From Theropithecus gelada (lineage: Eukaryota > Chordata > Mammalia > Primates > Cercopithecidae): 64,000 bases of DNA. Below, one piece after another: positions 63,120-64,000 of the stretch. Position 1 is the stretch's first letter; the number at the start of each line of letters is the position of its first letter. Location: positions 46,648,573 to 46,712,572 of the forward strand of contig NC_037669.1 in NCBI RefSeq assembly GCF_003255815.1, written 5' to 3'. The notes beneath the pieces were generated by a model. It saw only the letters and a program-made list of their open reading frames with translations, did not search any database and was not told the origin of the DNA. Made by a program: the position numbers and the translations under genes.

Positions 63120-64000
63120 AGTGACTTTTTTTTTTTGCCACCATATCTGGGGTTTTTTTTGTTTTTGTGTTTTTTAAGATAGATGTTATTGTTTAGAGCA
63201 GTTTCAGTTTCACAGTAAAATTGAGCAGAAGATACAGAGGTTTCCCATGCACCTGCTGCTCCCACATATGCACAGTCTCCCCACTGTCAGCATCCTTAGG
63301 AGAGGGGTGCATTTGGTCCAGTCAATGAACCTGCCAGGACACATCTTCACCACCCAGTGCCCCTCATTTCCACGCGGGCTCACTCGTGGTGCTCTGCATT
63401 CTGTGAGTTTGGATGAATGTACGATGCCATGTATCCACCGTTAGAGCATCACACAGAATAGTGTCACTGCCCTAAAAATCCCCCAAGCTCGCCTATCATC
63501 TCTCCCTCCCCCTGAGCCCCTGGCACCCATTGATTTCATTGTCTCCATAAGTTGTGCCTTTTCTAGATGTCACATAGTGGAATCGTGCACTATTACTGTA
63601 GCCTTTTCCAACTGGCTCCCCTCACTTTGTAATCTACTTTGAAGGTTCCTTTATTTATTTTCATAGCTTGATAGCTTATTTCTTTTTAGTGTGCCACAAA
63701 CTTAAAAAAATTTGTTATGGCGAAATACACATGACATAAAATTTACCATCTTAACCATTTTTAAGTGCACAGTTGAGTGGTATTGGATGCATTTACAGCA
63801 GTGTTGGCCATGGCCACCTGCTCTATGAGTCTTCATCTTGTAAAACTGAAACTCTGTCCCCATTGAACACCCACTCCTTGTTCCTTCCTCCCCAGCCCCT
63901 GGAACCATTCTACTCTCCGCCTCTGTGAATCTGACAGCTCTAGGGACCTCATATGAGTGGAATCATGCATTGTTTGTCCTTTCGTGGCTGGCTTAATTTC
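63120..64000 (+). repeat. Old L1 (L1M-type) fragment
   Basis: Contains GGCGAAATACACATGACATA, TTTTTAAGTGCACAGTTGAG and CATATGAGTGGAATCATGCA, words typical of old mammalian L1 3' regions. T-rich stretches at 63,125-63,176 lie at its left edge. Continues past the window. Confidence 0.7.

Larger units (their letters stand above)
61078..64000 (+). other. PLXNA1: Intron after coding exon 22, runs off the window
   Basis: At least 2.9 kb. Carries MIR pieces at about 61,826-61,905 and 62,225-62,296, and an old L1 from about 63,120 to the end. I looked for the next exon (expected to begin ECAGEP) and did not find it. Confidence 0.9.

Overview
This is nuclear DNA from a primate. It carries Alu dimers and Alu half-elements, several old L1 fragments, MIRs and a diverged hAT-type DNA transposon, and its only convincing gene is an intron-rich plexin. 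The spliced protein can be followed over 22 coding exons and 1,455 residues and matches plexin-A1 (PLXNA1; 3q21.3 in human). A few residues differ from the human protein as I remember it: the leucine-rich signal peptide, and single changes in the Sema and PSI regions. With the 308-N assembly gap in the promoter, this makes me lean towards a non-human catarrhine, but a human assembly cannot be excluded from sequence alone.

Layout. Positions 1 to about 21.6 kb are intergenic and repeat-rich: MIR, an L1 with another repeat nested in it, a MER1-like hAT element with an 8-bp target duplication, Alu half-elements, two (TG)n-type tracts, a long old L1 at 13.2-15.0 kb, and two Alus inside an L1 at 20.1-21.0 kb. 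I see no gene there. About 21.65-23.7 kb is a strong CpG island with GC boxes, an NRF1 motif and CTCF-like motifs. It is broken by the N gap and is followed by an excellent splice donor at 22,673/22,674, so I read it as the PLXNA1 promoter plus an untranslated first exon. A clean acceptor at 27,044/27,045 opens the first coding exon.

From 27,118 to 61,077 lie 22 coding exons on the + strand. In order they encode the signal peptide, Sema domain, three PSI repeats alternating with IPT/TIG domains, the transmembrane helix (about residues 1246-1268), the juxtamembrane segment and the first part of the intracellular GAP domain, including the Arg1432-Arg1433 pair. All junctions obey GT-AG and keep phase. 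The gene runs off the right edge; roughly the last 440 residues (rest of the GAP domain and the Rho-GTPase-binding domain) are outside. The largest intron (11.7 kb) and several others hold short AT-rich, TAATTA-containing blocks in otherwise GC-rich sequence that look like conserved enhancers. One intron holds a pair of RFX X-boxes next to two GC boxes.

How it works together: plexin-A1 is a cell-surface semaphorin receptor (with neuropilins for class 3 semaphorins), and its cytoplasmic GAP acts on Rap/R-Ras-type GTPases. The noncoding features that most deserve testing are a possible short uORF whose stop overlaps an upstream in-frame ATG (ATGA), the RFX/GC-box cluster, and the homeodomain-motif blocks. 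I found no clear evidence of a wholly new gene system.
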